In this document: in pieces, positions 14,324 through 22,874 of the stretch | Layout of the letters: every line of letters starts with the position of its first letter | How positions within the stretch are numbered: position 1 is the stretch's first letter | Assembly: GCF_030504645.1 (NCBI RefSeq) | Contig: NZ_JAUKWQ010000012.1 | Coordinates: 87,178-151,177, forward strand | Length of the DNA stretch: 64,000 nt | Origin: Rhizobium oryzicola | GTDB lineage: Bacteria; Pseudomonadota; Alphaproteobacteria; Rhizobiales; Rhizobiaceae | Direction of reading: 5' to 3' | Notes under the pieces: generated by a model | What the model was told of the DNA's origin: nothing | Seen by the model: only the letters and a program-made list of their open reading frames with translations | The model's database searches: none | Program-made: the position numbers and the translations under genes

Positions 14324-17239
14324 ATGCTCGAAAAGACCTATGATTCAGCCGCCGTCGAACCCAAGATCGCAGCCGCCTGGGATGAGGCGGATGCCTTCCG
14401 TGCGGGCGCCAACGCGAAGCCTGGCGCGGAAACCTTCACGATCGTGATCCCGCCGCCGAATGTGACCGGCTCGCTGCACATGGGGCACGCGCTGAACAAC
14501 ACGCTGCAAGACATCATGATCCGCTTCGAGCGCATGCGCGGCAAGGATGTGCTGTGGCAGCCCGGCATGGACCATGCCGGCATCGCCACGCAGATGGTGG
14601 TCGAGCGCAAGCTGGCCGAGGCGCAACAGCCGGGGCGTCGTGCACTGGGCCGTGAAGCCTTCATCGACAAGGTCTGGGAGTGGAAGGCCGAATCCGGCGG
14701 GTTGATCTTCAATCAGCTGAAGCGCCTTGGCGCATCCTGCGACTGGTCGCGCGAGCGCTTCACCATGGATGAGGGCCTGTCCAAGGCCGTCCTCGAAGTT
14801 TTCGTGACGCTCTACAAGCAGGGCCTGATCTATCGCGGTAAGCGTCTGGTCAACTGGGACCCGCAGTTCGAGACCGCAATCTCCGACATCGAGGTCGAGA
14901 ACCGCGAGGTCGACGGCCATATGTGGCACTTCAAGTATCCGCTCGCGGGTGGGGAAACCTACACCTATGTCGAGAAGGATGCAGATGGAAACATCACCTT
15001 CCAGGAAGAACGCAATTACATCTCGATTGCGACGACGCGCCCGGAAACCATGCTGGGTGATGGCGCCGTTGCCGTCCACCCCTCCGACGAGCGCTATGCG
15101 CCGATCGTTGGCAAGCTTTGCGAAATACCTGTTGGCCCGAAAGAGCATCGCCGCCTGATTCCGATCATCACGGATGAGTACCCGGACCCCACGTTTGGTT
15201 CCGGTGCGGTGAAGATCACCGGCGCGCATGACTTCAACGACTACCAGGTCGCCAAGCGCAACAACATTCCGCTCTATCGCCTGATGGATACGCAGGCGCA
15301 GATGCGCGCAGACGGCGAGGATTACGCAGTCTATGCCACCCGCGCACTCGAGATCGCAAAGTCCGGTACGCTTCCGACCGAAGCTGAAGTGGATGAAATC
15401 AACCTCGTTCCGGAAGAATATCGCGGTCTCGATCGCTATGAGGCGCGCAAGCGCATCGTCGCTGCCATCAATGCCGAAGGTCTGGCCGTCACGGTCAAGG
15501 ATGCGGAAGGCAATGATGTGCCTTACGTCGAGAACAAGAAGATCATGCAGCCGTTCGGCGACCGCTCCAACGTGGTCATCGAGCCGATGCTGACCGACCA
15601 GTGGTTCGTGGATGCCAAGACGCTGGCAGAGCCGGCCATCGCGTCTGTTCGCGAAGGCCGCACCAACTTCGTGCCGAAAAACTGGGACAAGACCTATTAC
15701 GAGTGGATGGAGAACATCCAGCCGTGGTGCATTTCCCGTCAGCTGTGGTGGGGCCACCAGATCCCGGCCTGGTATGGTCCGGACGGTCAGTGCTTCGTCG
15801 AGAAAACCGAGGAAGAGGCGCTGGATGCTGCCATCCAGCATTATCTTGCGCATGAGGGTCCTTGGAAAGCCTGGGTGCAGGAGAAGCTTGAAAACTTCAA
15901 GCCGGGCGAAATCCTGATCCGTGACGAAGATGTCCTCGACACCTGGTTCTCGTCTGCCCTCTGGCCCTTCTCCACGCTTGGCTGGCCGGACAAGACCCCG
16001 GAGCTTGCGCGCTATTATCCGACCAATGTTCTGGTCACCGGTTTCGACATCATCTTCTTCTGGGTTGCCCGCATGATGATGATGGGCCTGCACTTCATGA
16101 AGGATGAGGAGGGCAACTCCGTCGAACCGTTCAACACCGTTTATGTGCACGCGCTTGTGCGCGACAAGAACGGTCAGAAGATGTCGAAGTCCAAGGGCAA
16201 TGTCATCGACCCGCTCGATCTGATCGACGAGTATGGTGCGGATGCGCTGCGTTTCACTCTCGCGATCATGGCCGCGCAGGGGCGTGACGTGAAACTCGAT
16301 CCGGCCCGCATCGCCGGCTATCGCAACTTCGGCACAAAACTCTGGAACGCGACGCGCTTTGCAGAGATGAACGGCGTGAAGCGCGACCCGCAGTTCCTGC
16401 CGCAGGCCGTGACACAGACGGTCAATCGCTGGATTCTGACGGAGTTGTCGGCGACGATCCGCGAGGTGAGAGCCGCCATCGAGACGCAGCGCTTCAATGA
16501 AGCGGCTGCATCGCTCTATCGCTTTGTCTGGAACCAGGTCTGCGATTGGTATCTGGAACTGCTGAAACCGATTTTCTCCGGTGAAGACGAGGGCGCGAAG
16601 GCGGAAGCGCAAGCCTGCGTGGCCTATGTTCTGGAAGAGATCTATAAGCTGCTGCATCCGTTCATGCCGTTCATGACGGAGGAGCTCTGGGCGCATACGG
16701 CTGAGCGTGATCGTCTTCTGTGCCATGCCGCATGGCCGCAGCCGGGCTTTGAGGATGCAGCGGCAGCCTCGGAAATCAACTGGCTGGTTGATCTGGTGAC
16801 CGGCATTCGGTCTGTTCGTGCGGAAATGAATGTCCCGCCGTCGGCCAAGGCGCCGCTCATCGTCGTTGGGGCGACTGCTTTGACGGAAGGTCGTCTTCAG
16901 CGTCATGCGGCGGCCATCGAGCGTCTTGCTCGCGTCGAAGGCATCGAACTTGCGAATGCCGCACCGCGTGGCGCCGCCCAGGTCGTCATCGGCGAGGCGA
17001 CGGCCTGCCTGCCGCTCGGCAGCCTGGTCGACTTATCCGCTGAGCAGACGCGTATCGAGAAGGCGCTTGCCAAGACCGTTGCAGAGATTGATCGGGCACA
17101 GAAAAAGCTTGGTAACGAGAAATTCGTGGCCAATGCGGACCCGGAAATCGTTGCGGCTGAACGCGAACGCCTGGCGGAGTTCGAAGTGCAGCGCGCAAGC
17201 CTCGAAACGGCGCTGCAGCGCGTCAAGGAAGCAATCTGA
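14324..17239 (+). CDS. valS: Valyl-tRNA synthetase
   Basis: 971 residues, a usual length for bacterial ValS. It charges tRNA-Val in the cytoplasm. The class I signature appears as SLHMGH (His52-Met-Gly-His55) and as KMSKS beginning at Lys619. The tryptophan-rich CISRQLWWGHQIPAWYG and the editing domain between them are typical. The C-terminus has the ValS coiled-coil arm (EQTRIEKALAKTVAEIDRAQ). Start ATG 14324. A terminator follows at 17322. Confidence 0.98.
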   Translation: MLEKTYDSAAVEPKIAAAWDEADAFRAGANAKPGAETFTIVIPPPNVTGSLHMGHALNNTLQDIMIRFERMRGKDVLWQPGMDHAGIATQMVVERKLAEAQQPGRRALGREAFIDKVWEWKAESGGLIFNQLKRLGASCDWSRERFTMDEGLSKAVLEVFVTLYKQGLIYRGKRLVNWDPQFETAISDIEVENREVDGHMWHFKYPLAGGETYTYVEKDADGNITFQEERNYISIATTRPETMLGDGAVAVHPSDERYAPIVGKLCEIPVGPKEHRRLIPIITDEYPDPTFGSGAVKITGAHDFNDYQVAKRNNIPLYRLMDTQAQMRADGEDYAVYATRALEIAKSGTLPTEAEVDEINLVPEEYRGLDRYEARKRIVAAINAEGLAVTVKDAEGNDVPYVENKKIMQPFGDRSNVVIEPMLTDQWFVDAKTLAEPAIASVREGRTNFVPKNWDKTYYEWMENIQPWCISRQLWWGHQIPAWYGPDGQCFVEKTEEEALDAAIQHYLAHEGPWKAWVQEKLENFKPGEILIRDEDVLDTWFSSALWPFSTLGWPDKTPELARYYPTNVLVTGFDIIFFWVARMMMMGLHFMKDEEGNSVEPFNTVYVHALVRDKNGQKMSKSKGNVIDPLDLIDEYGADALRFTLAIMAAQGRDVKLDPARIAGYRNFGTKLWNATRFAEMNGVKRDPQFLPQAVTQTVNRWILTELSATIREVRAAIETQRFNEAAASLYRFVWNQVCDWYLELLKPIFSGEDEGAKAEAQACVAYVLEEIYKLLHPFMPFMTEELWAHTAERDRLLCHAAWPQPGFEDAAAASEINWLVDLVTGIRSVRAEMNVPPSAKAPLIVVGATALTEGRLQRHAAAIERLARVEGIELANAAPRGAAQVVIGEATACLPLGSLVDLSAEQTRIEKALAKTVAEIDRAQKKLGNEKFVANADPEIVAAERERLAEFEVQRASLETALQRVKEAI

Positions 17240-17321
17240 CCACATCCACATCTGGACGATGGAATCGTTTTGCCCCCCGGCCTTAATGGGTGGCGGGGCG
17301 GATTCCCCGGCGAAATTGGAG

Positions 17322-17352
17322 GCCCCGCTTCACAGAAGGCGGGGCTTTCTTT
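17322..17352 (+). terminator. Terminator after valS
   Basis: GCCCCGC (17322-17328) and GCGGGGC (17339-17345) form a stem with a 10-base loop, followed by TTTCTTT. Confidence 0.75.
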
Positions 17353-17525
17353 ATGTGCGCTGCGAAATATGGCGCGATTGACACAATTCGAATGTCTAAG
17401 CGCAAATGTGGCGGTTTTGCCACGTTCCCATCAAACGCGAAATTTCATTCCTGCAAGGGCGATGCAAGGGTAAGCTTGGGGAAAAATTTCCCGCTTAAGA
17501 TCGCGACACGGCGCCGCACTCGAAA

Positions 17526-17537
17526 ACTTACGTAAGT
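17526..17537. promoter_or_regulatory. Palindrome before the FadL-type gene
   Basis: ACTTACGTAAGT is a perfect 12-base palindrome, and a half copy CGTAAGT recurs at 17572-17578. It lies 100 bases before the ATG at 17637. This is the symmetry expected for a TetR- or GntR-type operator. The 280-base gap also holds GGGAAA-AA-TTTCCC near 17480 and GTTTTAAAAC near 17583. No gene is seen in it. Confidence 0.35.
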
Positions 17538-17636
17538 CTAGACGAGTTCCGCTGCGCTGCGGCGGCCAAGGCGTAAGTTGTGTTTTAAAACGAAGCATTT
17601 AGGCTAGCTTCATCACTTACCGGGAGTGGGAGAAAA

Positions 17637-18866
17637 ATGGTAAGAAGAACTATTTCCACAGCGCTGCTGGCAGCCACCGTCATGGGGATATGGAGCACGA
17701 CGGCGTTGGCAGGCGGGCTTGAGCGAGGCGGATATAATATTGATCTTCTGTTCGATCCGTCCACCGTCGCTGGCGAAGCCACTGCAACCTATGTCATGCC
17801 CGATCGCAAGATCCGCAACGCCACCGATATTAACCGTGCAAACGGGCTGGGTTCGGATGGCCGTAATGGTGGCAGCACCAGCGCTAATGACAGCGAGAAT
17901 TATTGGGTGCCGCGTGTGGGCATCAAGGCGGCGATTGGTGAGGGCGCCGATTGCTTGATGGATTATTCGCAGCCTTGGGGCGCGCATACCAAGCCGGGCG
18001 CCAATTGGCGCGGCGCGAACGACAACATCGAGACCAAGGTCGAGAGCGATAACTACGCCGTCACGTGTTCCTATCGTTTCGACATGGGCCCGGGCCAGTT
18101 GCGCGTCATCGGCGGTGGCTTCTATCAGGAGGTTCGCGGTTTCAAGGAGCGCCTTGTTGTTCCCGCCGGTCTGACGCCTTTCGGTAACGGCATCGGTCGT
18201 CTGCAGCTGGAGGATAGCGGCTGGGGCTGGCGCGCCGGTCTGGCTTATGAAATCCCGGAATACGCCTTCCGTGCAAGCATTGTCTATAACAGCGAAGTCA
18301 AGCTGGATGACATTACCGGCACGCTCGACCTTCGTCAGGTGAATGGTCGTTTCCTGAACGTGTTCGGCTCACAAAATATGCCCGATAGCCTGGAGCTAAA
18401 ATTCCAGACGGGCATCGCGCCAGATTGGCTGGTGTTTGGTTCGGTAAAGTGGGTGGACTGGAGCCAGTTCCAGAAGATCCCGTTCTGCGTGGTCGGTTCG
18501 CCGTCATGTTCTGTTGCGAACGCAGTCACGACGCTTGACCTTGGTTATCGCGATGGCTGGACCGTTACCGGCGGCATCGGACACAAGTTCAATGAAGAAT
18601 GGAGCGGCGCGCTCAGTGTCACCTGGGATCGCGGTACGTCCCAAGGCTACGGCACCCAGACCGACAGCTGGACGTTTGGTGCGGCCTTGGCTTATGCGCC
18701 CACCAAGAATGTTGAGTTCCGTCTGGTCGGCCTTCTCGGCGTCCTGACCAGTGGGTCCTCTGGTCCGGTAACGATCGACGGCCAACGCTACGGAACGGAA
18801 GTCAGCTACAACTTCAAGGATGACCTTCTGGCGGCTATCTCAACATCCGTCAAAGTTAAATTCTGA
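17637..18866 (+). CDS. FadL/OmpP1-type outer-membrane transport protein
   Basis: 409 residues, typical FadL length. Signal peptide at residues 1-25 (ALLAATVMGIWSTTALA, cleavage after ALA). The mature N-terminus GGLERGGYNIDLLFDPSTV matches the OmpP1/FadL plug region. Alternating beta-strand pattern continues to a C-terminal GTEVSYNFKDDLLAAISTS and final VKVKF. The family moves long-chain fatty acids and other hydrophobic compounds across the outer membrane. Start ATG with GGGAGTGGGAGAAAA before it. It is monocistronic, bounded by terminators. Substrate unknown. Confidence 0.88.
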   Translation: MVRRTISTALLAATVMGIWSTTALAGGLERGGYNIDLLFDPSTVAGEATATYVMPDRKIRNATDINRANGLGSDGRNGGSTSANDSENYWVPRVGIKAAIGEGADCLMDYSQPWGAHTKPGANWRGANDNIETKVESDNYAVTCSYRFDMGPGQLRVIGGGFYQEVRGFKERLVVPAGLTPFGNGIGRLQLEDSGWGWRAGLAYEIPEYAFRASIVYNSEVKLDDITGTLDLRQVNGRFLNVFGSQNMPDSLELKFQTGIAPDWLVFGSVKWVDWSQFQKIPFCVVGSPSCSVANAVTTLDLGYRDGWTVTGGIGHKFNEEWSGALSVTWDRGTSQGYGTQTDSWTFGAALAYAPTKNVEFRLVGLLGVLTSGSSGPVTIDGQRYGTEVSYNFKDDLLAAISTSVKVKF

Positions 18867-18883
18867 TCTAAGCTCATATACGG

Positions 18884-18912
18884 AAAAGCCCGGCATCGTG
18901 TCGGGCTTTTTT
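18884..18912 (+). terminator. Terminator after the FadL-type gene
   Basis: AAAAGCCCG and CGGGCTTTT pair over 9 bp, followed by TT. It lies 18 bases after the stop codon. Confidence 0.8.
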
Positions 18913-19412
18913 ATGTTTGCCGAACAACTCAATTTGTGACGATTTGGCAACATATTTCTGTGACGATGACTTCACGTTTCTCGCCGGGCTCCTTTGTCCA
19001 TTTCCCGCCACAAACGGAGAGCAGCGATAGACTAATTGAATAGGCGATCCTTGCGGGGGCGGGGGCGCGTTTCGGAGTAAGATGGGCGATTTTTCATGCG
19101 ATAGCAGGCGCGTGGCCTGGAAGATGAACGTCTTCCTTGCGCGCCTTTGTTTGCCGATCATCGCCTCGGTCAAAAGCCGTACTCTTGCCGAAATGAGTCT
19201 CTATGGTTGTGCGGATGGTCGTGGGAGGTTGATGTCCCGTGGCAGACCTGTACCGGCAGATCTGGTCCCGGCGTCATCGAGAGTGTGGTTCGGAGTATGT
19301 GCATGACTTTTGGGCGGAATGCTTTGCAAGCCAAACGGATGGCGTACCTCACGACCTCAGGGTCTATCCCACACACAGCATCAATCACTGGCATGGTTAA
19401 GGAAGTCTGAAC
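18913..19412 (+). other. Intergenic region upstream of exoR, no gene supported
   Basis: About 500 bases without a convincing gene. The open frames in it are short, cross both strands, and have no ribosome binding sites. It must hold the exoR promoter and leader; no consensus element stands out. Confidence 0.4.
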
Positions 19413-20210
19413 ATGCCGGTACATATCCCCGTTTTCTGTAAGCTGGCGGCGTGCGGAATTTTGATGTCCGTATCGCTGATCAATCCTGCGGGCGCATTCG
19501 ATATCAGTTCCGGTGTGACCAAGGAATCCGGCCCCTTCGACCTCTTCAAGTTCGGTTTCAAGGCTTATAAGAACGGCCAGAAGAAGGATGCTGTCGAAGC
19601 CTATAAGTATGCAGCGGAAAAAGGCCATACCGGCTCTCGTTGGGCGCTGGCCAACATGTACGCGTATGGCGACGGCGTCGCACAGAACGATTTCGAAGCC
19701 TTCAAGATCTATAGCCAGATCGCCAGCCAAGGCGTCGAGCCTGGTTCGGAAGATACCGGCTTCTTCGTGAACGCACTTCTGGCTCTGGCAGACTATTACC
19801 GGCACGGCATTCCGGGCTCGCCCGTGAAGACTGACCTTGCCCAGGCACGTCAGCTTTATTTCCAGGCAGCATCCACCTTTGGTGTGGCCGAAGCACAGTT
19901 TCAGCTGGCGCGGATGATTTTGGCCGGCGAGGGCGGGTCACCCAATTTGCAGCAGGCCAAGAAGTGGTTGAACCAGGCTCGCAAAAGTGGCCATCCGGGG
20001 GCCATGGCCGTATTTGGCAACCTGCTGTTCCAGGAGGGCCAGACGGTTCGCGGCCTTGCGTTCCTGACCGCGGCACTTGATCGTTGCAGCAAGAAGGACT
20101 GCAATTGGATGGAGCAGATGCAGGAAGATGCCTTCTCCATGTCCAGCGAAGAGGACCGCCGCGGCGCCGTTGCGTTGGCGCAGCAACTGGGCAAGGGCGC
20201 CGACGACTGA
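19413..20210 (+). CDS. exoR: ExoR, periplasmic Sel1-repeat regulator of exopolysaccharide
   Basis: 265 residues. Signal peptide at residues 1-29 ends NPAGA, mature start FDISSGVTKESGPFD. Sel1 repeats are visible as AVEAYKYAAEKGHTGSRWAL, MYAYGDGVAQNDFEAF and AEAQFQLARMILAGEGG. The stretch QGVEPGSEDTGFFVNAL and KKWLNQARKSGHPGAMAVFG match rhizobial ExoR as I remember it. ExoR binds the sensor ExoS in the periplasm and holds down succinoglycan synthesis while allowing motility; in Agrobacterium it is degraded at low pH (established for the family). It faces xthA tail to tail. The partner ExoS-ChvI is not in the window. Confidence 0.92.
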   Translation: MPVHIPVFCKLAACGILMSVSLINPAGAFDISSGVTKESGPFDLFKFGFKAYKNGQKKDAVEAYKYAAEKGHTGSRWALANMYAYGDGVAQNDFEAFKIYSQIASQGVEPGSEDTGFFVNALLALADYYRHGIPGSPVKTDLAQARQLYFQAASTFGVAEAQFQLARMILAGEGGSPNLQQAKKWLNQARKSGHPGAMAVFGNLLFQEGQTVRGLAFLTAALDRCSKKDCNWMEQMQEDAFSMSSEEDRRGAVALAQQLGKGADD

Positions 20211-20247
20211 TGAGGCGGCTGCCCGCTAGACTGGCAGTGTAAAGACG

Positions 20248-21039
20248 TCAGGCGGCGAAATCGAAATGGCCGACTACGGGCACATGGTCCGAAGGCTTTT
20301 CCCAAGCGCGCACATGCTTTTCAATCGACGTGCTGACGAGGCGATCTGAAGCTTCCGGTGACAGAAGTAGATGGTCGATTCGGATACCGTTGTTCTTCTG
20401 CCGCGCGCCTGCCTGATAATCCCAGAATGTGTAAAGCTTGGCCGCATCTGTTGTGCTGCGTACGGCATCGGTCAGACCGAGATTTTCGAGACGGCGAAAG
20501 GCGGCGCGTGTCTGCGGCAGGAAGAGCGCATCGGTCGCCCAGGCGGCCGGATCGAAGCAATCATGCGGCTCCGGGATTACATTGTAGTCGCCGGCCAGAA
20601 TCAGCGGCTCTTCGAGCTTCAGCCGTTCCTCAGCATGCTGGCGCAGCCTCTCCATCCACGCAAGCTTGTAAGGATACTTCACTGGATCATCAGAGGGATT
20701 GCCGTTCGGCAGATAGATGGAGGCAACGCGCACGACGCCTGTGCCGACGGTAAAGACGGCTTCGATGTAACGCGACTGTTCGTCGGTCTCGTCGCCGGGC
20801 AGGCCGCGCATGACCTCGTCCGGTTTTGACTTGGACAGGATCGCGACCCCGTTGAAACCCTTCTGGCCATGGGTTTCCACATGATAACCGAGCGCTTCGA
20901 TCTCCAGGCGCGGGAAGCCCTCATCGACCGATTTGATTTCCTGGAGGCACACGATGTCGGGCGCTGAGTCGCCCAGCCATTGCCGCAAGTTGTCGATGCG
21001 GGCCTTGACGCCGTTGATGTTCCAGGTGGCAATCTTCAT
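20248..21039 (-). CDS. xthA: Exodeoxyribonuclease III
   Basis: 263 residues, the usual XthA length. The exonuclease-endonuclease-phosphatase fold is shown by WNINGVKARIDNL (residue 6 on), the metal-binding Glu in CLQEIKS, GDYNVIPEPHD, and the closing SDHVPVVGHFD with the catalytic Asp-His. It removes 3' blocks and cuts abasic sites in base-excision repair. It ends 37 bases from exoR (convergent). The erpA gene lies upstream on the same strand with an 86-base gap, so a shared transcript is possible. Confidence 0.96.
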   Translation of the reverse strand: MKIATWNINGVKARIDNLRQWLGDSAPDIVCLQEIKSVDEGFPRLEIEALGYHVETHGQKGFNGVAILSKSKPDEVMRGLPGDETDEQSRYIEAVFTVGTGVVRVASIYLPNGNPSDDPVKYPYKLAWMERLRQHAEERLKLEEPLILAGDYNVIPEPHDCFDPAAWATDALFLPQTRAAFRRLENLGLTDAVRSTTDAAKLYTFWDYQAGARQKNNGIRIDHLLLSPEASDRLVSTSIEKHVRAWEKPSDHVPVVGHFDFAA

Positions 21040-21125
21040 GTCGTGATCCTCAGCTTATCTTCTTTTAGACGATGAGGATCACATGGGAAGCGGCAAAAGA
21101 TGTTTGTCCAACCCGATTGGCGAAC

Positions 21126-21458
21126 TCAGATCGAGAAGCTGGTGCCACAGCCGCAGCTGGCCACCGCATTCGGGTTCTTGATCTGGAAGGACTGGCCGAG
21201 CAGGTTATCGACAAAGTCGATTTCGGACCCTGCCATATAGACCAGGGACATGCTGTCGATCAGCACTTTGGCATCGCCCTTGGCAATCACCAGGTCATCG
21301 TCCTCGGCACCGTCCGCCAGGTCGAATTTGTAGGAAAAGCCGGAACAGCCGCCGCCTTCGACAGAAACCCGCAGGGCCTGCTTGGTCGCGTCCGCGCCAA
21401 CGATCTCGGCGATCCGGCGGGCTGCTGCGTCCGAGAGGGTGATATTTGCTTCGCTCAT
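21126..21458 (-). CDS. erpA: A-type iron-sulfur carrier (ErpA/IscA family)
   Basis: 110 residues, typical of HesB/IscA proteins. The three conserved cysteines are present: one in GGGCSGFSYKF and two in the C-terminal SCGCGTSFSI. It delivers [Fe-S] clusters to target apoproteins in the cytoplasm. In Rhizobiales the copy between dgt and xthA is commonly annotated ErpA; IscA or SufA cannot be excluded from sequence alone. It is divergent from dgt with 129 bases between the starts. Confidence 0.9.
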   Translation of the reverse strand: MSEANITLSDAAARRIAEIVGADATKQALRVSVEGGGCSGFSYKFDLADGAEDDDLVIAKGDAKVLIDSMSLVYMAGSEIDFVDNLLGQSFQIKNPNAVASCGCGTSFSI

Positions 21459-21587
21459 TGTCTTGCCTTTCTGCCGGGTTCAAGGTCCGGAGATTGCGTC
21501 ATCTGCATTACTCTACTTGGCCCTATAGGTATGAAGGGTTAAATCTGGCGTCAATGGTGCTTCGCCATTGCAGGAGTGGGATTGGAA

Positions 21588-22805
21588 ATGACAGTCGATA
21601 CGCGCAGTCTGGGTTTTGGCAGTGGCGAGAGGGCCGTGTATGCGGCGGACCCTTGGTCGTCCCGCGGGCGCCTGTTTCCCGAACACTCCAGTCTGACCCG
21701 TTCGGAATTCCAGCGCGATCGTGACCGCATTGTCCATACCACGGCCTTCCGTCGCTTGAAGCACAAGACGCAGGTTTTCATCGGCGTCGACGGCGACCAC
21801 TACCGAACCCGGCTGACCCATACCATCGAAGTGGCGCAGATCGCCCGTGCGCTGGCACGTGCTCTCAAGATCGACGAGGATCTGGCGGAGGGCGTGGCGC
21901 TGGTTCATGACTTCGGCCATACGCCCTTCGGCCACACGGGCGAGGACGCGCTTCACGAATGCCTGAATGCTTACGGCGGTTTCGATCACAATGCCCAGTC
22001 GCTCCGTATCGTGACCAAGCTGGAACGCCGTTATGCGGAGTTTGACGGCATCAACCTCACCTGGGAGTCGCTGGAGGGTCTGGTCAAGCACAATGGTCCT
22101 TTGATGGACAAGGATGGCGCGGGCACCCGCGGACCCGTTCCGCAGCCCATTTTGGATTATTGCGAACTGAACGATCTGGAACTGGCAAGTTATGCCAGCC
22201 TTGAGGCGCAGGTTGCTGCGATTGCCGACGACATCGCCTACAACACCCATGATATCGATGACGGTCTACGTTCCGGCTATCTGACCTTCGATATGCTGGA
22301 AGATGTGCCTTTCCTTGCGGATATGATGCGGGAGGTGCGCGCGAAATATCCCTCGCTCGAGGATGCGCGCTTTGCCAACGAGATCATGCGCCGACAGATC
22401 ACCCACATGGTGGAGGATGTCATCGGCGTTGCCCAATCCAGGCTCGCTGCGCTGAAGCCGGAGAGTGCAGCCGATATTCGTGGCGCAGATCATGCCATTG
22501 CCACCTTCTCCGATGAAATGGCCGCGACGGACCGCGCGATCAAGAAGTTGCTCTTCTCGCGTATCTACCGCCATCCGGAAATCATGCGCATAAGGGCAGG
22601 GGCAGCCCAGATCGTGACCGATCTTTTCGGGGCCTACATGGCGGACCCCGGCCAGATGCAGAGCCATTACTGGGTCAGCCACATCGCAGGTCTTTCCGAG
22701 GCGGCGAAGGCCCGGCATGTCGGCGATTATCTAGCCGGCATGACGGACACCTATGCTGTAAAGGCACATCGACGGATGTTTGACCGCACTCCCGATTTGG
22801 GCTAG
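21588..22805 (+). CDS. dgt: Deoxyguanosinetriphosphate triphosphohydrolase-like protein
   Basis: 405 residues from ATG 21588, with AGGAG 11 bases upstream. The HD-domain metal site is shown by RLTHTIEVAQIARA, VALVHDFGHTPFGHTGEDAL and, later, IADDIAYNTHDIDDGL. FRRLKHKTQVF at the N-terminus is typical of the dNTPase family. It hydrolyses dGTP or other dNTPs to nucleoside and triphosphate, keeping pools balanced. It is the first gene of the plus-strand cluster, 69 bases before argS. Confidence 0.93.
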   Translation: MTVDTRSLGFGSGERAVYAADPWSSRGRLFPEHSSLTRSEFQRDRDRIVHTTAFRRLKHKTQVFIGVDGDHYRTRLTHTIEVAQIARALARALKIDEDLAEGVALVHDFGHTPFGHTGEDALHECLNAYGGFDHNAQSLRIVTKLERRYAEFDGINLTWESLEGLVKHNGPLMDKDGAGTRGPVPQPILDYCELNDLELASYASLEAQVAAIADDIAYNTHDIDDGLRSGYLTFDMLEDVPFLADMMREVRAKYPSLEDARFANEIMRRQITHMVEDVIGVAQSRLAALKPESAADIRGADHAIATFSDEMAATDRAIKKLLFSRIYRHPEIMRIRAGAAQIVTDLFGAYMADPGQMQSHYWVSHIAGLSEAAKARHVGDYLAGMTDTYAVKAHRRMFDRTPDLG

Positions 22806-22874
22806 GCACCCCACCAACTTGTTTATCAGCGGTTCCAGTTATGACGGAGCTGCATTTTTGCGCGGATGCTGCAC

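Noticed and set aside
14345..16906. 853-codon open frame on the minus strand
   Set aside because: It is the antisense shadow of valS, which has complete catalytic motifs. The reading is His/Arg-rich with no family features.
18874..19173. Minus-strand frame downstream of the FadL-type gene
   Set aside because: It starts inside a terminator and has no binding site; composition is not coding-like.
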